From NCBI RefSeq assembly GCF_902859875.1, contig NZ_CADIKF010000002.1, forward strand, positions 237,948-301,947: DNA of 64,000 nt. The letters are read 5' to 3'. The position numbers and the translations under genes were made by a program. This DNA is from Paraburkholderia solisilvae (lineage in GTDB: Bacteria > Pseudomonadota > Gammaproteobacteria > Burkholderiales > Burkholderiaceae). The notes below the pieces were generated by a model. The model was not told the origin of the DNA. It saw only the letters and a program-made list of their open reading frames with translations, and ran no database searches. Shown here one piece after another: positions 24,455-34,135 of this stretch (position 1 is the stretch's first letter; each line of letters starts with the position of its first letter).

Positions 24455-25447
24455 ATGGCGGTTCGCGCAGCAATCGTAGGGATGGGGCGGTGGGGACAGC
24501 GGCTGACGTTGTCGATTCACGGAAGCAGCAAAATTCAATTCGTCGCGGGTGTGACGCGGCGCGTCGAGCGGGCCCAGGAATTTGCGGACCGGTACAACAT
24601 TCCGCTCACGTCTCATTTCGACGATGTGATCTCGAACCGCGCAATCGATGCGGTTGTGCTCGCGACACCGCATAGCCAGCACGCCGAACAGGCGCTCGCG
24701 GCCATTGCCGCCGGCAAGCACGTGCTGTGCGAAAAGCCGCTCGCGCTCGATGCCGTTTCGGCCGAGCGTTGCATCGAAGCCGCGCAGGCGGCCGGCGTCG
24801 TGCTGGCGGTCGGCATGAACCGGCGCTTTCTGCCGGCGGTTCGCGACCTGATGACGCGTGCCCGCACCGGCGACCTCGGCACGCTGCTGCATGTCGAGGC
24901 GAACTATTCAGCGAACGCGATCGGCTTTTATCCCGCCGGATCATGGCGGCTCGATCCGTCGGAAATGCCGTGCGGCGGCTTGACGGGCCTCGGCATCAAT
25001 ATGATCGACGCGATGATCGAGATGCTTGGGCCGGTGCATAGCGTGGTCACCGTATCGTCGAGCCGGATGCTGCACGACATCGACGATGTCACCGCGGTGC
25101 TGATCGAATTCGCGTGCGGTGCGAGTGCTTCGCTGACCACGTCGCTCGCCACGCCGATGTGCTGGCGCTTGCAGGTGTTCGGTTCCGCCGCGCAGGCCGA
25201 ATTGCGCGGTATCGCGCGGCTTGAGATCACACGGCGCAACGACTCGCCCGCGCAGGTGTTCGACTTCGCGCCGGTGGATATCGAACGCGTGGAACTCGAA
25301 GCGTTTGCCGATGCGGTGAAAGGCGTCGCGCCTTTTCCGGTTCCACTGGACGATGCGTACCATTGCGTGGCCGTATGTGAAGCGATCGTGAAGTCCGCGT
25401 CATCCGGCAGACGCGTCGTGCTTGATCCGGTGCTCGTGGCCAGCTAA
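24455..25447 (+). CDS. Gfo/Idh/MocA-family oxidoreductase
   Basis: 330 residues from ATG 24455 (GGGGAGG upstream). Rossmann start VRAAIVGMGRWGQRL, then VVLATPHSQHAEQALAAIAAGKHVLCEKPLALD with the EKP motif of the family, and a C-terminal alpha/beta substrate domain (ANYSANAIGFYPAGSWR). NAD(P)-dependent dehydrogenase of a sugar, inositol or related substrate; the substrate cannot be told. A cytochrome c gene follows 68 bases on, possibly in the same transcript. Confidence 0.9.
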   Translation: MAVRAAIVGMGRWGQRLTLSIHGSSKIQFVAGVTRRVERAQEFADRYNIPLTSHFDDVISNRAIDAVVLATPHSQHAEQALAAIAAGKHVLCEKPLALDAVSAERCIEAAQAAGVVLAVGMNRRFLPAVRDLMTRARTGDLGTLLHVEANYSANAIGFYPAGSWRLDPSEMPCGGLTGLGINMIDAMIEMLGPVHSVVTVSSSRMLHDIDDVTAVLIEFACGASASLTTSLATPMCWRLQVFGSAAQAELRGIARLEITRRNDSPAQVFDFAPVDIERVELEAFADAVKGVAPFPVPLDDAYHCVAVCEAIVKSASSGRRVVLDPVLVAS

Positions 25448-25515
25448 GTTACTGCTGCGCGCGCGCGTGTCTGCGCACGCTCCCTGCAACCCTCGCGATC
25501 CATGCTTCGAATGCC

Positions 25516-26388
25516 ATGAAAAACCTGTTGAAAGTTGCCGCTGTCGTGTTGTGTTGTGTCGGCGCGAGCGCGCGGGTCTATGCGGATGCGCCGGCGCTGG
25601 CCGTCAAGAACGGCGATAGCGAACACAGCTTTACCGCGGCTGAGTTGCTCGCGCGGCCGGATAATAAAAGCGTGAGCCTGACCGGAACCGCGAGCGGCGA
25701 CATCTACCGTCATAAGGTTGAATATCGCGCGGTGCCGTTGCTTGCGTTGCTCGGCAATCATCTGGATGCGCACTTCGATACTGTCGAGGTGCAAGCCACC
25801 GATGGTTTTGTCAGCGAGATTCCGCTTTCACTGGTCGAACGAGGCGTGCATAACGGTGCGGTCGCCTGGGTGGCGGTTGAAGACCCCGCGCACCCTTGGC
25901 CCGCGTTGCCGAATGAAAGCGCGTCGGCCGGGCCGTTCTATCTGGTCTGGCAGTTCCCGGAGCGCTCCGGCGTGAGCCGCGAGCAATGGCCGTACAAGGT
26001 CGCGCGCATTGCGCTGGTTGAAAGCCCTGACCATCGGTGGCCGCAGCTGGCGGTGCCGGCGACGTTTGCGCACGATGCGGGCGTCAAGCGCGGCCATGAT
26101 GTGTTCACGGTGCAATGCATCGCGTGTCACAAGATGAACGGCGGCGGCGCGGGCGCGGTCGGCCCGGACCTCGGGCAGCCGATGAACGTTACGCAATACT
26201 TCAAGGACGCCGGCTTGCGCGCGCTGATCCGCGATCCGCACCAGGTTCGCACGTGGCCCGAACAGCGGATGATCGGGTTCGGCCCGAACGTGATATCGGA
26301 TGCCGATATCGATGCGCTGCTGAAGTATCTGCACGCGATGGCAAGCGTGAGTGCGGGCGGCGCGCGGCAGAGTTCGAGCGAGCAGTAA
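25516..26388 (+). CDS. Periplasmic c-type cytochrome with N-terminal molybdopterin-oxidoreductase-like domain
   Basis: 290 residues with a signal peptide (LLKVAAVVLCCVGASARVYA). The N-terminal half (FTAAELLARPDNKSVSLTG ... YRAVPLLALLG) resembles sulfite-oxidase-type molybdopterin domains but lacks visible cofactor residues. A C-terminal monohaem domain has CIACH at about 203-207, with GPDLGQPMN and a candidate axial Met in the WPEQRM segment. Probably an electron carrier; the partner enzyme is unknown. Confidence 0.8.
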   Translation: MKNLLKVAAVVLCCVGASARVYADAPALAVKNGDSEHSFTAAELLARPDNKSVSLTGTASGDIYRHKVEYRAVPLLALLGNHLDAHFDTVEVQATDGFVSEIPLSLVERGVHNGAVAWVAVEDPAHPWPALPNESASAGPFYLVWQFPERSGVSREQWPYKVARIALVESPDHRWPQLAVPATFAHDAGVKRGHDVFTVQCIACHKMNGGGAGAVGPDLGQPMNVTQYFKDAGLRALIRDPHQVRTWPEQRMIGFGPNVISDADIDALLKYLHAMASVSAGGARQSSSEQ

Positions 26389-26436
26389 GCGGCGCGGGCC
26401 GTTTAGATAGACTGCCGTGCGCGGGGGCGAGTGCGA

Positions 26437-26590
26437 AAGCGTCGAGCGCGCGGTGAGCGGTGTGCGCTGTTGGAATAGCCGTACGCGGCCGTGAGCGCGA
26501 GTGGCGCGCGGGAAGCGTCGAACGCGCGGTGAGCCGTGTGCGCCGTTGAAATAGCCATACGCGATGACGAGTACGAGCGCCGTGCGCGGT
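26437..26590. repeat. Two imperfect tandem copies of a ~76-base unit
   Basis: AAGCGTCG at 26437 recurs at 26513. Both copies carry CGCGCGGTGAGC, GTGTGCGC and GAATAGCC/GAAATAGCC in the same order, and a partial third copy (gtgagccattgaagta) follows near 26590. The repeats lie in the 532-base gap 26389-26920, which has no convincing gene. Confidence 0.6.
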
Positions 26591-26920
26591 GTGAGCCATT
26601 GAAGTACCGCACGCCGGTGACTCGGCGCAGAATCCGCCGTTTCTTACCTCCTGCCCCTTTCAAGATCTGAACGATGCGCAGCCCGGCATGGTCCGGCCGC
26701 GCTCCGCCCCGCACGCGCTGGCTGCACACGCGCCGGCAACGCCTTCCCGCGCTCAATGCATGGAACTCAAAGCTGGTATGCGCGGCACGCCATGAGCCGG
26801 CACGCCTTTAGCGGGCATACTTTCGAGCGCCTTAAAGCGTTCGGCGCACCCGATTCCCGGCGCGCGACGTCTGGAGTCCAGACATAACAACAAGCAACCA
26901 GTTTGCAACGGAGATACTTG

Positions 26921-28162
26921 ATGCAGCCGTGGTACAGCACGATGGCGCCTGCCCAGCGCCGCACTTTCTGGGCGTGTTTTCTCGGCTGGGTGCTCGACGC
27001 AATGGACGTCCAGCTGTTCGCCTTCGTGATTCCGACGCTGCTCGGCGTGTGGGGCATGACCAAGGCGCAAGCGGGGGTGATCGGCACATCGGCGCTGGTC
27101 GCATCGGCGGTCGGCGGCGTGATCGCGGGCGTGCTGGCAGACCGGATCGGCCGCGTGCGCGTGCTGAAGCTCGCGATTCTCTGGTTCTCGCTGTTCACCG
27201 GGCTGTCGGCCTTCACGAACGGCTTCCACCAGCTGTTGCTGACACGCAGCCTGCAAGGCATCGGCTTCGGCGGCGAATGGGCGGCCGGCGCGATCCTGAT
27301 CGGCGAAGTGGTCGACAAGCGCATTCGCGGCCGCGCGGTCGGCTCGGTGCAAAGCGGCTGGCCGGTCGGTTACGCGCTAGCCGCACTGGCGTACTGGGTG
27401 CTCTATAGCCTGCTGCCGGAACATCTCGCGTGGCGTGCGCTGTTTCTGCTCGGTCTCGCGCCCGGTCTGCTCGTGCTGTGGATGCGCCGCAATATCAACG
27501 AATCGGAAGCGTTCGAGGCGACCGCCCACTACCGCGAAAAGAGCGGCACGCTGCACACGTTCGGGCTGATCTTCGCGCAAGGCATGTTTGTGCGCACCGC
27601 GCTCGCATCATTGATGGCGGCCGGCGCGCTCGGCGGCAACTATACGATTCTCACGTGGCTCGTCACCTATCTGCGCGAAACGCAAAGCCTCACGGTGAAC
27701 CTGACCACGATGTATCTCGCGGTCAACATCTTCGGGTCGTTCTGCGGCTACATCGGCATGGCGTACCTGAGCGACGGCATCGGGCGGCGCGCGACCTTCG
27801 CGTTGTCCGCCGCGGGCGCGACGCTGACCGTGCTCGCGTACACGCGCCTGCATCTGCCGATGTCCGCGCTGCTCGTGCTCGGCTTTCCGCTCGGGTTGTT
27901 CCAGTCCGGCATCGTGTCCGGCATGGGCGCGTGCTTTACCGAACTCTTTCCGACGCATATCCGCGCGACCGCCGGCGGCTTCTCGTACAACTTCGGCCGC
28001 GGCATCGGCTCGCTGGTGCCGGCCGCGGTCGGCATGACGAGCGTATCGCTCGGACTCGCGCCGTCGATCGGCGCGTGGGCCGCCGCATCGTACGTGGTGG
28101 TGTTTATCGTCGCGATCTTCCTTCCGGAAACCCGTAACCAGGAGCTTGAAGTTCATGTCTGA
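26921..28162 (+). CDS. MFS transporter, AAHS (aromatic/organic acid:H+ symporter)-like
   Basis: 413 residues from ATG 26921 (GGAGATACTTG upstream), twelve predicted spans. Family signatures: FLGWVLDAMDVQLFAFVIP in helix 1 (the D-x2-D acid-transporter motif), ADRIGRVRVLK in loop 2-3 and LQGIGFGGEWAAGAILIGE in helix 4. Inner-membrane uptake of an organic acid. Its last codons overlap the start of the ThDP-enzyme gene, so the two are coupled and the substrate probably feeds that enzyme's pathway. Confidence 0.9.
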   Translation: MQPWYSTMAPAQRRTFWACFLGWVLDAMDVQLFAFVIPTLLGVWGMTKAQAGVIGTSALVASAVGGVIAGVLADRIGRVRVLKLAILWFSLFTGLSAFTNGFHQLLLTRSLQGIGFGGEWAAGAILIGEVVDKRIRGRAVGSVQSGWPVGYALAALAYWVLYSLLPEHLAWRALFLLGLAPGLLVLWMRRNINESEAFEATAHYREKSGTLHTFGLIFAQGMFVRTALASLMAAGALGGNYTILTWLVTYLRETQSLTVNLTTMYLAVNIFGSFCGYIGMAYLSDGIGRRATFALSAAGATLTVLAYTRLHLPMSALLVLGFPLGLFQSGIVSGMGACFTELFPTHIRATAGGFSYNFGRGIGSLVPAAVGMTSVSLGLAPSIGAWAAASYVVVFIVAIFLPETRNQELEVHV

Positions 28163-29813
28163 CACAGCAGTCTCGCGCAACGGCGGCCGGATTCTCGTCG
28201 ACGCGCTCGTTCGCAATGCCGTGGATACCGTCTATTGCGTGCCCGGCGAGAGCTACCTTCCGGTGCTCGACGCGCTGCACGATGCGCAGGGCGTGCGCAC
28301 GATCGTCACGCGTCATGAAGGCGCCGCGTCGAATATGGCCGATGCGTACGGCAAGCTGACCGGCCGTCCCGGCATCTGCTTCGTCACGCGCGGGCCGGGT
28401 GCGACGCACGCGAGCAATGGCGTGCATACCGCACGCGAAGATTCGACGCCGATGATTCTGTTCGTCGGCCAGGTCGAGAGCGGTTTTGTCGGGCGGGGCG
28501 GGTTTCAGGAAGTCGATTACCGGCAGATGTTCGGCGGGCTCGCGAAGTGGGTTACCGAGATCGACAGTCTCGAGCGGATTCCGGAGATCGTTGCAAAAGC
28601 GTTCAGCGTGGCGCTGGCGGGACGGCCCGGTCCGGTGGTGATCGCGTTGCCGGAAAATGTGCTGTTCGGGTCGGGCGCCGTCGCCGATGCACCCGCTGTG
28701 CGCGTGACGCAGGCGGCGCCCGCGGCCGACACGATGGACGAATTGCGCGCGCTGCTCGCGGCGGCGCAGCGACCGCTGGTCGTGGTCGGCGGCACGGGCT
28801 GGGATGCGCACGCGAGTGCGGCGTTCAAGCGCTTTATTGTCGCGAACAATTTGCCGGTGGCCGCGTCGTTCCGCCGCCAGGATCTGTTCGACAATCGCGA
28901 TCCGCATTATGTCGGCCAGCTCGGGCTCGGTGTGTCGCCGAAGCTTGCCGAGCGTGCGCGCGAAGCGGACCTGTTGCTCGTGGTCGGCTCGCGGCTCGCG
29001 GAAACGACGTCGTCGGGCTACACCATCGTGCAAAGCCCGGCGCCGCGGCAAACGCTGGTTCATGTTCATCCGGATCCGCAGGAACTGGGGCGCACGTATC
29101 AGGCGCGCTTGCCGATCAACGCGGGCATGCGTGAGTTCGCGCATGCGCTCGACAAGCTCGAACCGGTCATCTCGCCGTGGCGCGCGTGGACCGAAGCGGC
29201 GCGCGCCGACTATGTCGTGCATTCGACGCCGCCGCAGCCGAGTGCGGAAATCAAAGGGGTCGATCTCGCGCAAGTGGTCGCGCATCTGAACGACGTGCTG
29301 CCCGACGATGCGGTGATTGCGAACGGCGCGGGTAACTACACGGTCTGGGTGCATCGCTTCTACCGTTATCGCCGGCCGGCCACCGAGCTTGCGCCGACCA
29401 ATGGCGCGATGGGCTACGGCTTTCCCGCGGCGATTGCGGCGAAGCTCCAGGACCCGGCGCGCACAGTCGTCTGTTTTGCCGGCGACGGCTGCTTCATGAT
29501 GTACCCGCAGGAACTCGCGACGGCCGTGCAGTTCGGCGCGCCGCTGGTTGTGATTGTCGTGAACAACGGCATGCTCGGTACGATTCGCATGCACCAGGAG
29601 CGCGAGTATCCGGGGCGTGTGTCGGCCACCGATCTGGTCAATCCGGATTTCGTTGCGTTCGCAAAGGCTTTCGGCGCGCATGCGGAGCGTGTCGAGCGCA
29701 CCGAAGATTTTCCGGCTGCATTTGAACGCGCACAGCGGGCGGGCGTTGCTGCGTTGATCGAATTGCGTATGGATCCGCGGCAGATTACGCCGGTTAGCCG
29801 CCTGAACGGTTGA
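28155..29813 (+). CDS. Thiamine diphosphate-dependent enzyme, acetolactate-synthase-like
   Basis: 552 residues. The N-terminal PYR domain has the catalytic Glu in TRHEGAASNMADAYGKLTGR. The central domain is FAD/Rossmann-like, and the C-terminal PP domain has the ThDP motif GDGCFMMYPQELATAVQFG...NN. Members decarboxylate 2-oxoacids or join aldehydes. The pairing with an MFS carrier rather than ilvN argues against the biosynthetic ALS. It overlaps the upstream MFS gene by 8 bases and the convergent LysR gene by 20. Confidence 0.88.
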   Translation: MSDTAVSRNGGRILVDALVRNAVDTVYCVPGESYLPVLDALHDAQGVRTIVTRHEGAASNMADAYGKLTGRPGICFVTRGPGATHASNGVHTAREDSTPMILFVGQVESGFVGRGGFQEVDYRQMFGGLAKWVTEIDSLERIPEIVAKAFSVALAGRPGPVVIALPENVLFGSGAVADAPAVRVTQAAPAADTMDELRALLAAAQRPLVVVGGTGWDAHASAAFKRFIVANNLPVAASFRRQDLFDNRDPHYVGQLGLGVSPKLAERAREADLLLVVGSRLAETTSSGYTIVQSPAPRQTLVHVHPDPQELGRTYQARLPINAGMREFAHALDKLEPVISPWRAWTEAARADYVVHSTPPQPSAEIKGVDLAQVVAHLNDVLPDDAVIANGAGNYTVWVHRFYRYRRPATELAPTNGAMGYGFPAAIAAKLQDPARTVVCFAGDGCFMMYPQELATAVQFGAPLVVIVVNNGMLGTIRMHQEREYPGRVSATDLVNPDFVAFAKAFGAHAERVERTEDFPAAFERAQRAGVAALIELRMDPRQITPVSRLNG

Positions 29814-30753
29814 GCGCGCCGGCCGCCGAATGCAAGGTCGTGCCGGGCCATGCGCCGCGGCCGATCAATTCGGCGGCCTGCGCACGGATCAGGTGCGCAA
29901 CATCCCACAGTCCTTCCGGCATCACACGGTTCTGCGGCCACGCCAGCGCGACATCGCGTTTGATCACCGGGTTGTGCAGCGGGTAGCACTTCAGACGCTG
30001 CGCCGCGACCTCTTCGATCACCGATGCCCACGGCAAGACCGTGCATCCGCAGTTTTCGAGCACGAGGCGCTTGGTAATCGAAATCGAGCCGTCGCATTCG
30101 AGCGCGATATCCGGCGTAAAGCCGTGCTTTGCGGCTAGCGTCTCGACCAGCACGCGCAAGCCGTGATGCGTGCTCGGCAGGATCAGCGGCACCTTGCCGA
30201 GCGTGCGCACGTCGACCGGGCCTTCGGGTTGCGTGAAGCTCGCCGGCGTGACGAGGCAGACCTGCTCCGACAGCAGCAGGTCGAACTGCGTCGCGCCCGG
30301 ATGCTCAGGCACGTACATGATTGCCAGATCCACTTCGCCGTCGGCGAGCCAGCCGAGAATATGGCTCGCGAGGCCTTCGATAAAACGCACGCGGGTGTTC
30401 GGATAGCGCGCTTTCAGTGTATGGCCGAGGCTGCCGAACATGATCCGCGCGACGGTCGGCTGCGCGGCGATGCACAGGCGCGCGGGGCCGAGGCCGACGG
30501 TGCTGCGCATCGCGTCGCGTGCTTCGTGCAGCGTGCGCTCAAGTGTGCTTGCGTAGCCGAGCAGCTGTTCGCCGTGTTCGGTCAGCCACACGCCGCGGCC
30601 GCTGCGCCGGAAGAGCCGGACGCCGAGCTCCGTTTCGAGCATGCCGATGCGCCGGCTGATGGTCGACTGGTTGGCGCCCAATTCCATCGCCGCGCGCGAA
30701 ATGCTGCCCGCCTTGGCGACGCGCGCGAACAGTTCGAGGTCGTCTGAGTTCAT
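29794..30753 (-). CDS. LysR-family transcriptional regulator
   Basis: 319 residues. N-terminal winged HTH (MNSDDLELFARVAKAGSISRAAMELGANQSTISRRIGML) and a LysR substrate domain from ~90. It is third on the minus strand after the aldolase and aminotransferase genes, and convergent with the MFS/ThDP unit. It may control one or both; the effector is unknown. Confidence 0.9.
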   Translation of the reverse strand: MNSDDLELFARVAKAGSISRAAMELGANQSTISRRIGMLETELGVRLFRRSGRGVWLTEHGEQLLGYASTLERTLHEARDAMRSTVGLGPARLCIAAQPTVARIMFGSLGHTLKARYPNTRVRFIEGLASHILGWLADGEVDLAIMYVPEHPGATQFDLLLSEQVCLVTPASFTQPEGPVDVRTLGKVPLILPSTHHGLRVLVETLAAKHGFTPDIALECDGSISITKRLVLENCGCTVLPWASVIEEVAAQRLKCYPLHNPVIKRDVALAWPQNRVMPEGLWDVAHLIRAQAAELIGRGAWPGTTLHSAAGALNRSGG

Positions 30754-30915
30754 GGACGGCTTTCGTTGTGTGGCCCGCTCGCTCGTGTAGCGGCTGGCTC
30801 GGGCGCCGCGCGACGCCGGTCCGCTGATCCACGGACCTGCATGGCCACGCGCCGCCGAGGGGCGTCGAAAGCTGGATGATAGAGCAGATTGCGCGACGGG
30901 ACGCCCGCCGCGCCG

Positions 30916-32124
30916 TTAGCGCACGGGCGGCATCCTGTCGTTGAGCGCGGCGATGGCGCGCTCCATCGCGCCGTCGCCGATCGGTATGTTCAGCAGACGA
31001 AGTGTCGCTTCGACGCCCGCGAGGCAGCCGAGAATCATCGCTTCGTTGATGCTGCCCAAGTGCCCGATGCGGAACACCTTGCCGTTGTGCGGCCCGAGGC
31101 CGCCTGCCAACGCGACGTGGAAGCGCTCGCGCGCAAGGGTGTAAATCTGCGCCGGGTCGATGCCTTCGCGCACACCGATCGCGGTAATCGACGCCGAGCG
31201 CGCCGACGGTTCCTGCACCATCAGCCAGAGCGCGCCATGCTCGCCCCAGCATTCGACCGCGGCGTGGACCGCACGCGCAATGCGCGCGTGCCGCGCGAAT
31301 ACCGCGTCGTAGCCTTCGCGCTCGATCATGCCGAGCGACACTTCGAGTCCCATCAGGTGACTCTCGGGCGGCGTGCCGCAGAACTTGCGATAGCCGATCG
31401 GGCTTTTGCGGGCATTCCAGTCCCAGTACACGCGCGGCGTGCGATTGTCGCGCGCGGCGTTCATCGCCCTGGCATCGACGGCGGTAAACGACATGCCCGG
31501 CGGCAGCATCAGTGCCTTTTGCGACGCGCCGATCGCGACGTTGACGCCCCATGCGTCCATCTGGAAAGGCGTTGCCCCGAGCGACGCGACCACGTCCACG
31601 ACGAGCAGCGCCGGATGCTGCGCGCGGTCGATGGCCTGCCGCACTTGCTGGATATCGCTGGTGACGCCGGTCGACGTATCCGTTTGCACGGCAAACACGG
31701 CGACGATCTCGTGCGCGTTATCCGCACGCAGCGCCGCTTCGATCAGCGCCGGGTCGATCGGTGAACCGGCGCGCGCCGCGGTGCGAATCGCTTTCGCGCC
31801 GCAGCCTTCGGCGGCTTGCGCCCACGTCTCGCCGAAGTGTCCGCTGCCGGCGACGAGCACCTTGCCGCCGGGCGGCAGCAGGTTGACGATGGCCGCTTCC
31901 CATGCACCGTGGCCGTTCGCCGTGTACATCATCACGTCGGCGTGCGCGGTGTTGAGCAGTCGCTGCAGCCCGCGCTCGCAGTTCTCGACGACCGCGGCAA
32001 GGCGCGGGTCGTTCAGATCGAACGGTTGCGCGCTCATCGCGTTGCGTACGAGGTCCGGCACATGCGTCGGGCCGGGCGTATGGAGAAGTTTGATGCCAGC
32101 CGTCGCGGGAAGATTCGGGTTCAT
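30916..32124 (-). CDS. Class V PLP aminotransferase (alanine/serine-glyoxylate type)
   Basis: 402 residues from ATG 32124. Features of the fold-type I class V family: TPGPTHVPDLVRNAM start, TANGHGAWEAAIVNLL, LLVVDVVASLGATPFQMD with the PLP Asp, and the Schiff-base Lys in IGASQKALMLPPG. C-terminal domain with HNGKVFRIGHLG. By family it transfers amino groups among glyoxylate, pyruvate, serine and alanine, or 2-aminoethylphosphonate. The aldolase gene lies 139 bases upstream on the same strand. Confidence 0.88.
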   Translation of the reverse strand: MNPNLPATAGIKLLHTPGPTHVPDLVRNAMSAQPFDLNDPRLAAVVENCERGLQRLLNTAHADVMMYTANGHGAWEAAIVNLLPPGGKVLVAGSGHFGETWAQAAEGCGAKAIRTAARAGSPIDPALIEAALRADNAHEIVAVFAVQTDTSTGVTSDIQQVRQAIDRAQHPALLVVDVVASLGATPFQMDAWGVNVAIGASQKALMLPPGMSFTAVDARAMNAARDNRTPRVYWDWNARKSPIGYRKFCGTPPESHLMGLEVSLGMIEREGYDAVFARHARIARAVHAAVECWGEHGALWLMVQEPSARSASITAIGVREGIDPAQIYTLARERFHVALAGGLGPHNGKVFRIGHLGSINEAMILGCLAGVEATLRLLNIPIGDGAMERAIAALNDRMPPVR

Positions 32125-32263
32125 GGCGCTGATCTGTTCTGTCGTTGCAAAGTTAGCGCGCCCGTGAGTCATGTGTTTGCAGAGCGGCGTTTGCACAGCG
32201 CTGTTTGCAAAGCGGTGTCGCACAGCGAACCCCGCGGCGCGGCGCGGTGGTTCGCTGCCGGGT

Positions 32264-33061
32264 TCAGGCCTCGGTGCGCAGTTTTGCGAGCGACGCCATA
32301 AACAATTGTACCGATGCCTGAACAAACATCGGATCGAAGCCGAGGAACAGGTCGTTCACGCCGAGGCGCATCGCTTCGGCCGCCTGTTCGGGCGTGATCG
32401 CAAACGACGCGAGCCGCGGGCGTTTCGCCTTGATCTTGCGCATCACTTCTTCGATGGTCTTGCGCACTTCCGGATGGTTCGGGCCGTCGCTGTAACCCAT
32501 ATTCACCGACAGATCGAACGGCGCCGGAATCGCGCCCGTCACGCCTTCGAGATCGAGGATCGCGTCGAGGTCGCGCACCGCGCCCGGATGTTCGATCAGC
32601 ACATACACATTGGTTTCCGCGTTGGCCCGCTTTGCATAGTCGAGCATATTGGTTTGCCACTGATACTGCGTGCGGAACGGTCCCCAGCCGCGGATGCCTT
32701 TGGGCGGATATTTCGCGTAAGAGACCGCGTCTTCCGCGTCTTTCAGGCATGTGACCATCGGCACGATGATGCTTTTCGCGCCGGTGTCGAGCGCAAGCTT
32801 GATTTGCGCGGCGTCGTTGTGCGTGACGCGAATCCATGCTTCGGCGGGCGTGCCGATGGTCGCTGTGACCATTCTGTAAGCCGTTTCGATCGAGATCGGA
32901 CCGTGCTCCATATCGATCAGCACATAGTCGAAGCCCGCGTGGGCAAACATCTGCACGAGTTCCGGGGACGGCGACGTGACACCGATTCCGAGCGTCACGC
33001 CCTCCGGTTTTTGCAGCGCGTTGGCGAGGTAGGCCGACGGATTGGCAGGACTCTTTTGCAT
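32264..33061 (-). CDS. HpcH/HpaI-family aldolase
   Basis: 265 residues; ATG 33061 with GAGGAG upstream. TIM-barrel class II pyruvate-type aldolase features: FDYVLIDMEHGPISIETA (metal-ligand region), IRVTHNDAAQIKLALDTGAKSI and VTGAIPAPFDLSVNMGYSD. Cleaves or forms 4-hydroxy-2-oxoacid-type substrates with Mg2+ or Mn2+. It leads a probable aldolase - aminotransferase - LysR transcript. The substrate is not evident. Confidence 0.88.
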   Translation of the reverse strand: MQKSPANPSAYLANALQKPEGVTLGIGVTSPSPELVQMFAHAGFDYVLIDMEHGPISIETAYRMVTATIGTPAEAWIRVTHNDAAQIKLALDTGAKSIIVPMVTCLKDAEDAVSYAKYPPKGIRGWGPFRTQYQWQTNMLDYAKRANAETNVYVLIEHPGAVRDLDAILDLEGVTGAIPAPFDLSVNMGYSDGPNHPEVRKTIEEVMRKIKAKRPRLASFAITPEQAAEAMRLGVNDLFLGFDPMFVQASVQLFMASLAKLRTEA

Positions 33062-33351
33062 CAGATGACTCCTCTACGTGAACGGGGCGACCGTGGTCGG
33101 GTGGACGGGGCTCTATCCCGATAACACGTAGCGGGGCTGAATTAGTCCAGGCAATTTGTACACAGTGAGCGCTTACGGGCTGCTATCGGTGAGGTAACCT
33201 TCGGATGTGCGCTCACTTTCCTTTTCGCACAGCATCCGCGCGCTTCGTGCACGTGTGTGTGGATCTTTGTCGTGTGTGCCAAGATTCGACAGGTAGCGTG
33301 TTCCGATCTGCCAAAGCGGTTCGCGCGGTGTATCTATCTGTCGATCCGCAA

Positions 33352-33375
33352 AATCGTGCAATCGTGCAATCGTGC
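33352..33375. repeat. Three tandem copies of AATCGTGC
   Basis: The 8-base unit AATCGTGC occurs three times without a gap, ~37 bases before the hydrolase start at 33412. The surrounding gap 33062-33411 (350 bases) separates divergent genes and shows no other clear element. Confidence 0.6.
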
Positions 33376-33411
33376 CCGGTGGTTCTTGTGGCCGCTCCTT
33401 AACCGGTTTGA

Positions 33412-34131
33412 ATGGAAAGTATGAGCAATAGCGAGCGTCATACATTTGTTCTCGTGCCCGGCGGCTGGGTCGGCGGGTGGGCGTGGCGACACGTCCTTGC
33501 GGCGCTGCGCAAGCGCGGCCACGAGGCATCGGCGCCGACGTTGACGGGCCTTGGCGAGCGAAGCCACGTAGGCAACGACGTGGCGGGCCTCGGCACACAT
33601 ATCGAAGACGTCGTCGCGCACCTGGAAATGGAAGACCTGCAAAACGTGACGCTGGTCGGATGGAGCTATAGCGGCGTGGTCGTCACCGGCGCGTTGGGCC
33701 GCTTGTTGACGAGAGTCGCATCGGTCATCTATCTGGACGCGTTTGTGCCGGAGCACGGCAAGGCGTTTGTCGATTATATGAACGCCAATGTGCGCCAGAT
33801 AATGGAAGGGTTCAGGCAGCAGAACAAGGCTGTTCCGCCGCTGCCGCTCGAGTATTTCAAGCTGACGGATCCGTCGGTTGTTCAGTTCATCACGCCCCGA
33901 TTCAGACATCACCCATGGCGAGCGCTTTTCGAGCCTGCCATGGTGTCGCCCGAGGCGTCGAGCATTCCGAAAGCGTATATCCGCTGTGTCAGGCACACAC
34001 AGCCCGCGCTAGATGAAGCATTCGAGCGCGCCGCAGCGGCGGGTGCACGCACCGCGACTATCGACGCGGATCATTTTGCCCCGCTCACCGCCGCGGAGCT
34101 GACGGTCGATACGCTGATCAGATTCGCTTGA
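33412..34131 (+). CDS. Alpha/beta hydrolase, EstC/hydroxynitrile-lyase-like
   Basis: 239 residues, cytosolic. Oxyanion region FVLVPGGWVGGWAW, nucleophile elbow GWSYSG (Ser ~88), and catalytic His in IDADHFAP near the end. Closest in style to small esterases such as EstC of Burkholderia gladioli and plant methyl-esterase relatives. It converges with the next esterase gene, with 4 bases between stops. Start 33412 or 33421; neither has a strong RBS. Confidence 0.85.
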   Translation: MESMSNSERHTFVLVPGGWVGGWAWRHVLAALRKRGHEASAPTLTGLGERSHVGNDVAGLGTHIEDVVAHLEMEDLQNVTLVGWSYSGVVVTGALGRLLTRVASVIYLDAFVPEHGKAFVDYMNANVRQIMEGFRQQNKAVPPLPLEYFKLTDPSVVQFITPRFRHHPWRALFEPAMVSPEASSIPKAYIRCVRHTQPALDEAFERAAAAGARTATIDADHFAPLTAAELTVDTLIRFA

Positions 34132-34135
34132 GCCG

